A stretch of DNA of 64,000 nucleotides from Acidobacteriota bacterium (lineage in GTDB: Bacteria; Acidobacteriota; Blastocatellia; Pyrinomonadales; Pyrinomonadaceae), in the NCBI GenBank assembly GCA_019239425.1, contig JAFAZX010000006.1:93822-157821 (forward strand), in the 5' to 3' direction. The notes under the pieces were generated by a model. It made no database searches. It worked only from the letters and a program-made list of their open reading frames with translations, and was not told the DNA's origin. Positions within the stretch are counted from its first letter, which is position 1. Each line of letters starts with the position of its first letter. Both the position numbers and the translations under genes were made by a program. Shown piece after piece: positions 34,661 through 42,900 of the stretch.

Positions 34661-37434
34661 TAATTTTCTTTAGGGGGCGCGGCGCGGCGCGGGCGCGTCT
34701 CGCCGGGGATGATGACTTGGTTCTGGTGGTACTGCGGGCCGCAGCGCTTGTGCGGCTCGGTGCCGATGCGGAAGGTCTGCGTGCGTATGATGGGGCAGGT
34801 CGGCGCGGCGATGAGCCCCGTCGTCGGGTCGATGTCGAGCGTGACGTAGCCCGACAGGCGCGAGCCGTCATCGCCCTCTTCGCCGCGGCCGGGCGGCTGC
34901 GTCGAGCGTTCGCGGCGGCCGGGCGTGGGCGTCGGCTCCTCTTCGTACGGGGGGACGTAGACGGAGCCGGGCGTTGCCTTCGGCAGAGGCAAGTCAGCCT
35001 CGGGCAGGGGCAGCTCTTCGGGCGTGGCCGACTCGTCCGGCACGGACTCTCTGGTGGGCGCGCTGCCCTTGATGAAGAGCTCCGAACGCTTCTCGGTCGC
35101 GGAGGCGGCGGCGAGCATCCCCGTCGTCGGGTCGATGTCGACGTGCTCGATGTCGGGCGGCTCCTGCCAGTCGCCGCCCCACTCGGGGTGCATCTGGAGG
35201 GCCGCCGCCATGAAGTCAGTCCAGATGGGCAGGGCCGAGTCGCCGCCCGTCAGCCCCAAGTCCGAGCCGTCGTCGAAGCCGACGTAGACGACGCAGACGA
35301 GGTTCGGCGTGAAGCCCGCGAACCATCCGTCCCGCGAGGTGCCGGTCTTGCCCGCGACGTTGGCGCGCAGGCCGCGCGCGCGCACCTTCGCCGCCGTGCC
35401 GCGGTTCACCACGTCCTTCATCAGAGAGTCCATGATGTAGGCGACCTGCGGGCGCATCACCTCGTTCTTCTGCCCCTGCGGCGCGGCGATGGTCACGCCG
35501 CTCCCGTTCGTGATGCGGTTGATGCCGACCGGCGTCACGCGCGTCCCCAGCTGCGCGAAGGCCGTGTAGGCCGAGGCGACCTGCAAGGGCGTCGCCTCGT
35601 TTGTGCCGAGCGCCATCGCGAGGAAGTTCTGCTTCGGCTTCGGCAGCCCCGCCTTCACCGCCAGCGCCATCACGCGGCTGATGGTCAGCTCGGAGGCGAT
35701 CTTGACGGTGACGACGTTGAGGCTGCGCGTCAGGGCGTCGCGCACCGTCACGTCCTTGTGCGAGAAGGTGTCGCCGAAGTTGCCGGGCGAGTAGGACTGG
35801 CCGCCGAACGTGAAGGTCGTCGGCTCGTCCCTGTAGGTCGTGGCCGCGGTGATGACCTGCGGGGCGGGGTCGTAGGCCGTGTTGATGGCGGTCGCGTAGA
35901 CGAACGGCTTGAAGACCGAGCCGGGCTGGCGCATCGCGTCGGTCGCGCGGTTGAGCTGGCTCTTCTCGTAGTCGCGCCCGCCGACCATCGCGACGATCTC
36001 GCCCGTGTCGGCCTTCATCGCGACGAGCGCGGCCTGGAGCGTGCCCGCGGGGAAGCGCCTGGCCTGCACCTTGTCGAGCGCGGCGAGCTGCTTGACCAGC
36101 GCCGCGTAGGCCGCGCGCTGCAAGTCCATGTCGATGGTCGTGTAGATGCGCAGGCGCTCGGCGGCCGAGGTGTCGGCGAGGATGTCCGCGAGCTGGTTCT
36201 GCGCGTAGTCCACGAAGTACGGCGCCTCCGAGGCGTCGATGCGACCCTTCTGCGGCGCGAGCTTGACCTCGGTCGCCATCGCCCGCGCGCCCTCGACCTC
36301 CGTGATGGCGCCGGCCTCGACCATCGACTTCAAGACCTGATTGCGACGCTCGAAGGCCGTGTCCGGGTACTTGTACGGGTTGTAGCGGTTCGGGCTGCGA
36401 ATCATCCCCGCGAGCAAAGCGGCCTCGGGGAGCGTCAGCGTCGTCACGTCCTTGTTGAAATACGCCTCGCTCGCCTCGCCCACGCCCTTGATGGAGAAGC
36501 CCGAGCGCTGGCCGAGGTATATCTCGTTGCAGTAGAGCGCGAATATCTCCCGCTTCGAGAGGCGCGTCTCAAGGATGACCGACATGTAGGCTTCGGACAC
36601 CTTGCGCTTGATGGAGTCCTCGGGCGAGAGGAAGAGGTTCTTGACGAGCTGCTGCGTGATCGAAGAGCCGCCCTGGCGCGAGAGGAAAGAGTTCGGGTCG
36701 GCGTCGTAGCGGCGGATGGCCGCGCGCAGGATGCCCCGGAAGTTGACGCCGTAGTGGTTGAAGAAGTCCCGGTCTTCGGTCGTGACGATGGCCTTGACCA
36801 GCACGTCGGGCAGGTCGCCGTAGCCGACGACGCGGCGCCTTTCGCGCTGCGGCCCGGCGACGGCGCTGATGAGTTCCGGTTCGAGCCAGGCGCTCTGCAC
36901 CTTCGCGCCGCCCGCGTCGAGGTCGCTGATGGCGGCGACCGTCTTCCCGCCCTTGCCGAACTGCACGCGGACGTGCGGGAACTGCGCCTTGCCGTCTATC
37001 TTCGAGTCCTTGCTCGGCTCGACCTCGACGCCCGCGCCGTCCGCGGCGTAACGCCCGCGCGCGTCGTCGGCCTGCAAAGAGCGCTCGACGTACCCCGCGC
37101 GCTTCAGACTCGCCACCAGGTCTTCGGCCGAAAGCCCCTCGCCCGTGCGGAGCTGTTTGGGCGCGGCGTAGATGCCCGCGCTGCGCGTGAAGACCTCTCC
37201 GCGCAGGAGCTTGTCGATGCGCTCGGAGAAGACCGTGTAGTAGTAGCCGAGGACGGCGACACAGACGATTGCGAGAAGGGCGACGGGGATGACCGTGGCC
37301 GGCCGGATGAGGCGGCGGCGCCAGCGGCGCCAGAAGCCCTCGGGCGGCTCCTCGAACCTCACGACACGCGGCGCGCGGCGGCGCGCCTGCGCGGCCGGCG
37401 GGATGACATCTTTCGGCGGATGACGCAGAGCCAT
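34660..37434 (-). CDS. Class A penicillin-binding protein (PBP1A-type)
   Basis: This 924-residue bifunctional cell-wall enzyme has a cytoplasmic N-terminus with basic residues and one transmembrane helix (about 49-68). The GT51 glycosyltransferase domain carries EDRDFFNHYGV and GGSSITQQLVKNLFL. The transpeptidase domain has the active-site Ser in GSVFKPF, the SLN motif (SLNVVT) and KTGTS. A Pro/Glu-rich C-terminal tail follows. It polymerises and cross-links peptidoglycan in the periplasm. The ATG at 37434 is the family-like start. No Shine-Dalgarno is seen, because an AATAGTAAATGG repeat begins 3 bp upstream of the start. Upstream in-frame residues are translations of repeats and not real. 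Confidence 0.95.
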   Translation of the reverse strand: MALRHPPKDVIPPAAQARRRAPRVVRFEEPPEGFWRRWRRRLIRPATVIPVALLAIVCVAVLGYYYTVFSERIDKLLRGEVFTRSAGIYAAPKQLRTGEGLSAEDLVASLKRAGYVERSLQADDARGRYAADGAGVEVEPSKDSKIDGKAQFPHVRVQFGKGGKTVAAISDLDAGGAKVQSAWLEPELISAVAGPQRERRRVVGYGDLPDVLVKAIVTTEDRDFFNHYGVNFRGILRAAIRRYDADPNSFLSRQGGSSITQQLVKNLFLSPEDSIKRKVSEAYMSVILETRLSKREIFALYCNEIYLGQRSGFSIKGVGEASEAYFNKDVTTLTLPEAALLAGMIRSPNRYNPYKYPDTAFERRNQVLKSMVEAGAITEVEGARAMATEVKLAPQKGRIDASEAPYFVDYAQNQLADILADTSAAERLRIYTTIDMDLQRAAYAALVKQLAALDKVQARRFPAGTLQAALVAMKADTGEIVAMVGGRDYEKSQLNRATDAMRQPGSVFKPFVYATAINTAYDPAPQVITAATTYRDEPTTFTFGGQSYSPGNFGDTFSHKDVTVRDALTRSLNVVTVKIASELTISRVMALAVKAGLPKPKQNFLAMALGTNEATPLQVASAYTAFAQLGTRVTPVGINRITNGSGVTIAAPQGQKNEVMRPQVAYIMDSLMKDVVNRGTAAKVRARGLRANVAGKTGTSRDGWFAGFTPNLVCVVYVGFDDGSDLGLTGGDSALPIWTDFMAAALQMHPEWGGDWQEPPDIEHVDIDPTTGMLAAASATEKRSELFIKGSAPTRESVPDESATPEELPLPEADLPLPKATPGSVYVPPYEEEPTPTPGRRERSTQPPGRGEEGDDGSRLSGYVTLDIDPTTGLIAAPTCPIIRTQTFRIGTEPHKRCGPQYHQNQVIIPGETRPRRAAPPKEN

Positions 37435-37437
37435 CGT

Positions 37438-37473
37438 GTGAATAGTAAATGGTAAACGGTGAATAGTAAATGG
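37438..37473. repeat. AATAGTAAATGG-family direct repeat units
   Basis: GTGAATAGTAAATGG occurs twice around GTAAACG, directly upstream of the PBP start codon. The same units build a larger inverted repeat at 42782-42894. Confidence 0.85.
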
Positions 37474-37527
37474 AGTAGTCAGCAGGCCGTTGTCGATGTT
37501 GGCGGTCGGGCCGTATTGCGGAGAGGA

Positions 37528-37597
37528 TTTCACCACAGAGACACAGAGGCACAGCTTGAAGCGGAATACTTCAGCAAGCTGTGCCTCTGTGGTGAAA
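37528..37597. repeat. ACCACAGAGACACAG-family inverted repeat, copy 3 (degenerate)
   Basis: The left arm is complete. The right arm lacks one GTCTCT unit, so the arms pair imperfectly. It lies in the divergent PBP/K+ channel region. Confidence 0.85.
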
Positions 37598-37651
37598 TAG
37601 CCCCTTGCCACACGCACCTTCAAATGACAGCAAGCCCCTCGGCCACTCGAA

Positions 37652-37667
37652 CCGCCTACTGCCTACT
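37652..37667. repeat. Single arm of a GTAGGCAG element
   Basis: CCGCCTACTGCCTACT is present without a matching left arm nearby. It is probably a decayed copy. Confidence 0.6.
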
Positions 37668-37758
37668 CAACAGTTTGACACCTCCGGCCCCTTTAGCTAA
37701 CGTGGCGCGTTAGCTTTGAGAGCATGAGTTTGATGCCGCCGCGGAGGCGCACGGTTCG

Positions 37759-38796
37759 ATGCCGCCCCCAGCCGTAGAACTGAGGAAGAGACTCTGGCCG
37801 CGCCCGAGCCTCTTCTACTCGCTGGCCGCGCTCACGGGCGTGGTGGCCTTCGGCACCGTCGGGTTCACCCTGATCGAGGGCTGGTCGCTGGCCGACAGCC
37901 TCTACATGACGGTGATGACGGTGACGACGGTCGGGTACGGGCCGCCGCTGCCGCTCTCGCCTTCGGGTCGCAACTTCTCGATCTTCTTCATGGTGCTCGG
38001 GGTGGGCACGGCCGGCTACCTGCTCTCGACCGCGGTGCAGTCGCTCGTCCGCTCCGAAATCCTGGCCGCCTACGGCGAGCGCCGCCGCCAGCGCGAGATG
38101 TCCAAGCTGCGAGGTCACTACATCATCTGCGGGGCCGGCCGCGTCGGCAGTCGCATCGTCCGAGAGTTACAGCGCTCGGGCGTCCCCTTCGTCGTCGTCG
38201 AGAGCAACGCCGCGCTCGCCGCGCAGCTCCAAGTCCCCGACATGCAGCTCCTCATCCGCGACGCCACGCTCGACGAGACGCTGCTCGAAGCCGGCGTCGA
38301 GCGCGCGACCGGCCTGGCCGCGTGCCTGCCCGACGACGCGGGGAACCTCTACATCGTGCTGACGGCGCGGACGCTGAATCCGACCCTGCGCATCGTCGCG
38401 CGCGCGGTCGAGGAGTCGGCCGAGCCGAAGCTCGTCCGCGCGGGCGCGAACCGCGTCATCGCGCCGATTATCATCGGCAGCCACCGCATGGCGCAGGCTC
38501 TGTTGAAGCCCGCGGTCGCGGACTTCATGGACTCGATCACGGCCGAGACCTTAGACCTCGCCTTCGAGGAGGTCGAGGTCGTGGAGGGCGCGTCGCTCGA
38601 GGGTCGCAGGCTGAAGGATACGAACATCCGTTCGCAGCTCGACGTCGTCGTCGCCGCCATCCGCCGCGCGGGCGGCGAGATGATCTTCAACCCCTCGGGC
38701 GACACGCAGATTCGCGCGGGCGACATGCTCATCTGCATCGGCCGCGCCGAGGCAATGCAGGAGCTGAGCGCACAGGCGCGCGGGCTGCGGAAGTGA
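37759..38796 (+). CDS. Two-helix potassium channel with RCK (TrkA-N/C) domains
   Basis: This 345-residue channel subunit has a first helix (about 18-40), a pore loop with the selectivity filter TVGYG (57-61) and a second helix (about 72-95). The RCK Rossmann domain (ICGAGRVGSRIVREL, from about 119) and a C-terminal TrkA-C domain (from about 255) follow. It resembles MthK-like gated channels in which the RCK part binds a ligand or nucleotide and opens the pore. The start codon ATG is not preceded by a strong Shine-Dalgarno. It lies 31 bp before the heptose operon. Confidence 0.93.
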   Translation: MPPPAVELRKRLWPRPSLFYSLAALTGVVAFGTVGFTLIEGWSLADSLYMTVMTVTTVGYGPPLPLSPSGRNFSIFFMVLGVGTAGYLLSTAVQSLVRSEILAAYGERRRQREMSKLRGHYIICGAGRVGSRIVRELQRSGVPFVVVESNAALAAQLQVPDMQLLIRDATLDETLLEAGVERATGLAACLPDDAGNLYIVLTARTLNPTLRIVARAVEESAEPKLVRAGANRVIAPIIIGSHRMAQALLKPAVADFMDSITAETLDLAFEEVEVVEGASLEGRRLKDTNIRSQLDVVVAAIRRAGGEMIFNPSGDTQIRAGDMLICIGRAEAMQELSAQARGLRK

Positions 38797-38827
38797 CGAG
38801 TCGGCATCCCTGGACTAAACTATCTTC

Positions 38828-39919
38828 GTGACTCCTCGGCCGGAGAAGATCGAGCGCGTCGTCGTGCGCGGCGTGAACTGGGTGGGCGACGCGGTGATGA
38901 CCGTGCCCGCGCTGCGCGCGCTGCGCCGCGCGCTGCCCGGCGCGCGCGTGACTTTGGCGACGCGCCCCTGGGCCGAAGGGATTTTCGCGGGCGCCGACTT
39001 CATCGACGACCTCCTCGTCACTCGGAACGATTTGAGCAAGCCCGCCGCCCTCTTCCGGGAAGCGCGCGAATGGCGCGCGCGGCGCTTCGACCTCGCACTG
39101 CTCTTCCCCAACTCGTTCGCGCCCGCGCTGGCCGCGGCGCTGGCCGGCGTGCCCGCGCGCGTCGGCTACGCGACGCAAGGGCGCTCGGCGCTGCTCACAG
39201 AGCGCGTCCCCGTCCCCGTGTGGCGCGGCACGCGGCACGAAGTCTTCTACTACCTGAATCTCGTCGCGGAGCTGGAGCGGAGGCTTTACGGCTCCTCGTC
39301 CGTCGAAACGCGTGAGCCGGACGCGGAGCTGCGCGTCACGGACTCGCGTCTGCGAGAAGCGGGGGCTCTACTTCGCGAGCACGGCGCGCGGCCCGGCCGC
39401 ACGCTCGTCGCCGTCTGCCCCGGCTCGACCAACAGCCGCGCGAAGCGCTGGCCCGCCGAGCGCTTCGCCGCCGTCGCAGACCTTCTGCATGAGAAGGTCG
39501 GGGCGGAGATCGTCCTCGTCGGCGCCGCCGAAGAGTTGGACATCTCGCTTGAGGTCGGACGTCACATGCGCGCGCGCCCCGTCGTCCTCACCGGCAAGAC
39601 CGACCTCGCGCAGACGGCGGCCGTGCTCAAGGCCGCAGACCTGCTCGTCACGAACGACACGGGGCCGGCGCACGTCGCGGCGGCCGTCGGCTGCCCCGTC
39701 GTCGTCATCTTCGGCCCGACAAACCCAGTCACGACCCGACCTTACTCAACCACGGCCGAGGTTGTCAGGCGTCCGCCCGACTGCGCGCCCTGCATGCTCC
39801 GCGACTGCCCCATCGACCACCGCTGTATGACCGCCATCACGCCCGAAGAGGTCTTCGGGCACGCCGCGCGCGCGCTCGAACTCGGGCAGAGGGTTGAGAA
39901 GGTCGAGGTGGCACGTTGA
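38828..39919 (+). CDS. waaF: ADP-heptose:LPS heptosyltransferase II-type (GT9)
   Basis: The enzyme adds a heptose from ADP-L-glycero-D-manno-heptose to the LPS inner core at the cytoplasmic face of the inner membrane. The 363-residue protein begins VVVRGVNWVGDAVMTVPALRAL, the WaaF signature. It has VCPGSTNSRAKRWP for donor binding and NDTGPAHVAAAVGCPVVVIFG near the C-terminus. The start is GTG. Its stop TGA overlaps the TTG start of gmhB. It opens the heptose gene cluster. Confidence 0.92.
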   Translation: MTPRPEKIERVVVRGVNWVGDAVMTVPALRALRRALPGARVTLATRPWAEGIFAGADFIDDLLVTRNDLSKPAALFREAREWRARRFDLALLFPNSFAPALAAALAGVPARVGYATQGRSALLTERVPVPVWRGTRHEVFYYLNLVAELERRLYGSSSVETREPDAELRVTDSRLREAGALLREHGARPGRTLVAVCPGSTNSRAKRWPAERFAAVADLLHEKVGAEIVLVGAAEELDISLEVGRHMRARPVVLTGKTDLAQTAAVLKAADLLVTNDTGPAHVAAAVGCPVVVIFGPTNPVTTRPYSTTAEVVRRPPDCAPCMLRDCPIDHRCMTAITPEEVFGHAARALELGQRVEKVEVAR

Positions 39920-40491
39920 GCGAGCAGCGGCCCGCCGTCTTCATCGACCGCGACGGGACGATCTCCGAAGAGGTCGGCTACGTCAACCACGTCTCGCGCT
40001 ACAAGGTCTTCCCCTTCGCGGCCGAGGCCATACGCACGCTCAACGAGGCGGGCTGGCTCGCCGTCCTCGTCACCAACCAGGCGGGCGTGGCGCGCGGCTA
40101 CTTCGAAGAGGAGATGATCGGCAGGGTGCACGGCCTCCTCGCCGAAGAGCTGGAGAAGGGCGGCGCGCGGCTCGACGCGGTCTACTACTGCCCGCACCAC
40201 CCCTCGGTCGGCGAGCCGCCCTACCGTTTCGACTGTGACTGCCGCAAGCCGCGGCCCGGCCTCATCAAGCGCGCGGCCGAAGAACTGAACGTGGACTTAC
40301 GAAGGAGTTGGATGGTCGGTGACCGCTACAGCGACGCGGAGCTGGCGCGCAACGCGGGCACGCGCGCCGCCTTCGTCCTGACCGGCTACGGCCGCGGCGA
40401 GTACGAGCACCAGAGCCACACGTGGGAACACCGCCCCGACCTCGTCGCCGAAAACCTGCTGGAAGCGGTGAAGGAGATAATCAGTTTTTGA
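39916..40491 (+). CDS. gmhB: D-glycero-D-manno-heptose-1,7-bisphosphate 7-phosphatase
   Basis: This HAD-superfamily phosphatase of ADP-heptose synthesis has 191 residues. The nucleophile motif is FIDRDGT, motif II is VTNQAG, and the zinc-binding loop has CPHHP and CDCRKPRPG. The metal-binding GDRYSD follows. The start is TTG overlapping the upstream stop (TTGA), so the two are probably translationally coupled. It acts between the kinase and nucleotidyltransferase steps encoded downstream. Confidence 0.93.
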   Translation: MSEQRPAVFIDRDGTISEEVGYVNHVSRYKVFPFAAEAIRTLNEAGWLAVLVTNQAGVARGYFEEEMIGRVHGLLAEELEKGGARLDAVYYCPHHPSVGEPPYRFDCDCRKPRPGLIKRAAEELNVDLRRSWMVGDRYSDAELARNAGTRAAFVLTGYGRGEYEHQSHTWEHRPDLVAENLLEAVKEIISF

Positions 40492-41504
40492 GCGTTGAGG
40501 AGAGAGCGGAGACGGGGCGGCTGGCGTCGCTGGTGCGCGGGTTCGAGGGGCGGCGCGTCGTCGTGCTCGGCGACCTGATCGCCGACCAGTTCGTGTCGGG
40601 CGAGATCAGCCGCGTGTCGCGCGAGGCGCCGGTGATGATTCTGCGGCACGAGCGGACGGAGACCGTGCCGGGCGGGGCCGCCAACTGCGCCATGAACCTC
40701 GCCGCGCTCGGCGCTCGCTGCGCAATCGTCGGCGTGGTCGGGGGGGACTCGGCCGGGCGCGAGCTGACGGGGAAGTTGGAGGGCGCGGGCGTCGATTGCT
40801 CCGGCCTCGTCGTCGCGCCGGGACAGAGTACGACGACGAAGATGCGCATCCTCGCCGGCCACGCGCACTCGACCCGGCAGCAGGTCGTGCGGCTCGACTA
40901 CGAGAGCGACGTTCTCAAGGACGAGCGGGTACTCGCCGACGTCGCTTCGAACGTCCGCGCGGCGTTCGAGGAGGCGGAGGCGGCCGTCGTCTCCGATTAC
41001 AATTACGGCGTCGCGTGTGAGACGACCGTAGCGCCGCTGCGGCGTGCGGAGGGGCGCGCGCCGATCGTGGTCGACTCGCGCTTCCGCATGCGCGAGTTCG
41101 AGGGCTTCGACTCGGCCACGCCGAACGAGGACGAAGTTGAGCAGGTCGCGGGCCGTCGCTTCGCCGGCGCCGCGGAGCTGGCAGTCGAAGGCGAGCGCCT
41201 GCGCGCGGAACTCGGCTACAAGTCCCTGCTCATCACGCGCGGCAAACACGGGATGGTCTTGCTCGAAGGGGGCGAGTCACCGCTCCACCTCGACGCGGTC
41301 GGCTCGCACGACGCCGTGGACGTGACGGGCGCGGGCGACACCGTCATCGCGACCTACGCGCTCGCGCTCGCCTCGGGCGCGGACTACCCGACGGCCGCGC
41401 GCCTCGCGAACCACGCGGGCGGCGTCGTCGTCCTCAAGCGCGGTACGGCCACGGTCAACCCGCAGGAGTTGCTCGCCTCGCTCGAACACGAAGGACAGGT
41501 TTGA
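40488..41504 (+). CDS. rfaE1: D-glycero-beta-D-manno-heptose-7-phosphate kinase (HldE N-terminal type)
   Basis: This 338-residue PfkB/ribokinase-fold enzyme phosphorylates heptose-7-phosphate at C1. It shows VVVLGDLIADQFVSGE, the sugar-binding GGAANCAMNLAALG, and the anion-hole/catalytic DVTGAGDTVIATYALALASG. The TTG at 40488 overlaps the gmhB stop as TTGA; an in-frame extension upstream only copies the gmhB region. In many bacteria this domain is fused to the nucleotidyltransferase, but here the two halves are separate genes with an unknown gene between them. Confidence 0.93.
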   Translation: MSVEERAETGRLASLVRGFEGRRVVVLGDLIADQFVSGEISRVSREAPVMILRHERTETVPGGAANCAMNLAALGARCAIVGVVGGDSAGRELTGKLEGAGVDCSGLVVAPGQSTTTKMRILAGHAHSTRQQVVRLDYESDVLKDERVLADVASNVRAAFEEAEAAVVSDYNYGVACETTVAPLRRAEGRAPIVVDSRFRMREFEGFDSATPNEDEVEQVAGRRFAGAAELAVEGERLRAELGYKSLLITRGKHGMVLLEGGESPLHLDAVGSHDAVDVTGAGDTVIATYALALASGADYPTAARLANHAGGVVVLKRGTATVNPQELLASLEHEGQV

Positions 41505-42286
41505 AGACGTTGATGATGAAAGTCTCGCTTACGGCCCTCCTGCTTCTGCTCCTGCTCGCCCCGGCCGCGCCCGCACAGACGCGGCGCGCGCCGTACGGCC
41601 TGCCCGCGGGCGCCTTCGTCGTCGAGGAGCGCGCGCTCGAACTCAAGGACGGGAAGAGGCGTTCGCTCGTCCTCTGGATGCTCCGGCCGAAGAAGTCCCC
41701 GCGCAACGAGGAAGACGGGGAGACGTACACCTGCCCCGAGGAGACGCGCGGCAGCTTCTACCACGGCCCCGCCCGCGTGTCGCTCGTGGACAAGGCGACC
41801 GGCCGCGTCGTCAACACCGTGAAGGTTTTGGAAGAGGGCGAAGACGCGTTCGACCTTCCCTACCGCATCCACGCCGGGAGTTATTACCACGTCGAGGGCG
41901 TCGCCGAGGGGCGCGAGGGGCGGCCGACCATCATGTGGCTGAAGGACTTCAACGGCGACGGCCGCGCGCACGAGTTCGCGCTCTACGACGCCTGGGCCTG
42001 CATGGGGCTGGGGACGGCGCTCTTCGGCTACAGCGAAAAGCAGGACAGGGTGATACAGTACTCCACGAGCCTCGCCGTGACGGACAGCAAGGGGAAGAAG
42101 AGCACGGACGTGCTCGACTGGGTAGACTACCTCTTCAGCAAAGCGCCGACGACGCCCGGCCGCTGGAAGTACGAGATAGACTACCGCGGGCGCGGCGGCT
42201 CGCTCGATTCTTACGAGGTGCACTACAACCCCGCGGCCGAGCGCTTCGAAGGCACGATGAGTTCGACCACGGACGAGCAGCAGTAG
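41501..42286 (+). CDS. Exported protein of unknown function inside the heptose operon
   Basis: The 261-residue product has a signal peptide ([15 protein letters not shown]). The mature domain carries [46 protein letters not shown] and a Tyr-rich C-terminal part ([12 protein letters not shown]). No family was recognised. The TTG at 41501 overlaps the kinase stop as TTGA and has AAGGA 5 nt upstream. The ATG at 41513 or 41516 is an alternative. Its position between the two halves of the HldE pathway suggests an envelope role, perhaps linked to LPS, but this is only contextual. Confidence 0.8.
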   Translation: MKTLMMKVSLTALLLLLLLAPAAPAQTRRAPYGLPAGAFVVEERALELKDGKRRSLVLWMLRPKKSPRNEEDGETYTCPEETRGSFYHGPARVSLVDKATGRVVNTVKVLEEGEDAFDLPYRIHAGSYYHVEGVAEGREGRPTIMWLKDFNGDGRAHEFALYDAWACMGLGTALFGYSEKQDRVIQYSTSLAVTDSKGKKSTDVLDWVDYLFSKAPTTPGRWKYEIDYRGRGGSLDSYEVHYNPAAERFEGTMSSTTDEQQ

Positions 42287-42290
42287 CGAG

Positions 42291-42797
42291 ATGAGGGAGA
42301 CCGAAGAACAGGCCAAGATAGCCGCCGCGGCGCGCATCCTTGAGCGCAACCGTCTCATCGCGCGCGTGGCGATTGCGCGCAAGGGGGGCGCGCGGGTCGT
42401 CTTCGCCAACGGCTGCTTCGACCTCCTCCACGTCGGGCACGTCCGCTACCTTGAGGCGGCGAAGGGCCTGGGCGACCTGCTCGTCGTCGGCGTCAACTCC
42501 GACGAGCAGGTGCGTCGGCTCAAGGGCGAGGGCCGCCCCTTTGTCCCCGAGCGCGAGCGCGCCGAGGTCATCGCCTCCCTGCGCGCCGTGGACTACGTCA
42601 CTGTCTTCCACGAGCCGACCGTGACGGAGCTCCTGCTCGCGCTCCGCCCGGACATCCACGCCAAGGGCACCGACTACACCGAAGACTCGGTGCCCGAACG
42701 TGATGTGGTACGATCCTTCGGCGGCCGCGTCCAGATCGTCGGAGACCCGAAAGACCATTCGAGCACGGAAATATTTGGGAGAGTAAATGGTGAATAG
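42291..42797 (+). CDS. rfaE2: D-glycero-beta-D-manno-heptose 1-phosphate adenylyltransferase (HldE C-terminal type)
   Basis: This 168-residue nucleotidyltransferase makes ADP-heptose from heptose-1-phosphate and ATP. The motif [17 protein letters not shown] contains the HxGH signature, and the C-terminal region has [14 protein letters not shown] and STEIFGR. The ATG follows the upstream gene after 4 bp. The final residues VNGE and the TAG stop are encoded by an AATAGTAAATGG repeat. Confidence 0.93.
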   Translation: MRETEEQAKIAAAARILERNRLIARVAIARKGGARVVFANGCFDLLHVGHVRYLEAAKGLGDLLVVGVNSDEQVRRLKGEGRPFVPERERAEVIASLRAVDYVTVFHEPTVTELLLALRPDIHAKGTDYTEDSVPERDVVRSFGGRVQIVGDPKDHSSTEIFGRVNGE

Positions 42798-42894
42798 TAA
42801 ATCGTAAATGGTGTTTGAGAGTTGCCGGGCCGCGCTTGAAGCAACGCCCGGCGGAACTTGCCGCACTATTTACTATTCACGATTTACTATTCAC
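42782..42894. repeat. AATAGTAAATGG-family inverted repeat with nested hairpin
   Basis: Arms built of GTAAATGGTGAATAG-type units (42782-42812 and 42864-42894) pair imperfectly. They enclose a GC-rich stem, GCCGGGC with GCCCGGC. The left arm encodes the end of rfaE2. The right arm ends 6 bp before the next ATG, where a ribosome-binding site would be expected. Confidence 0.88.
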
Positions 42895-42900
42895 TCGCGC

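Larger units (their letters stand above)
37435..37758. other. Divergent intergenic region filled with repeats
   Basis: This region separates the PBP gene (minus) and the K+ channel gene (plus). It contains AATAGTAAATGG units, one ACCACAGAGACACAG element and a single GTAGGCAG arm, leaving little unique sequence for promoters. The unique part near 37670-37758 includes a GGCGCGTTAGC-like stretch; no clear promoter was found. Confidence 0.6.

Noticed and set aside
37435..37623. A 63-residue N-terminal extension of the penicillin-binding protein
   Set aside because: The extension is a translation of the two intergenic repeat families and has no initiation signal. The normal cytoplasmic N-terminus begins at 37434.
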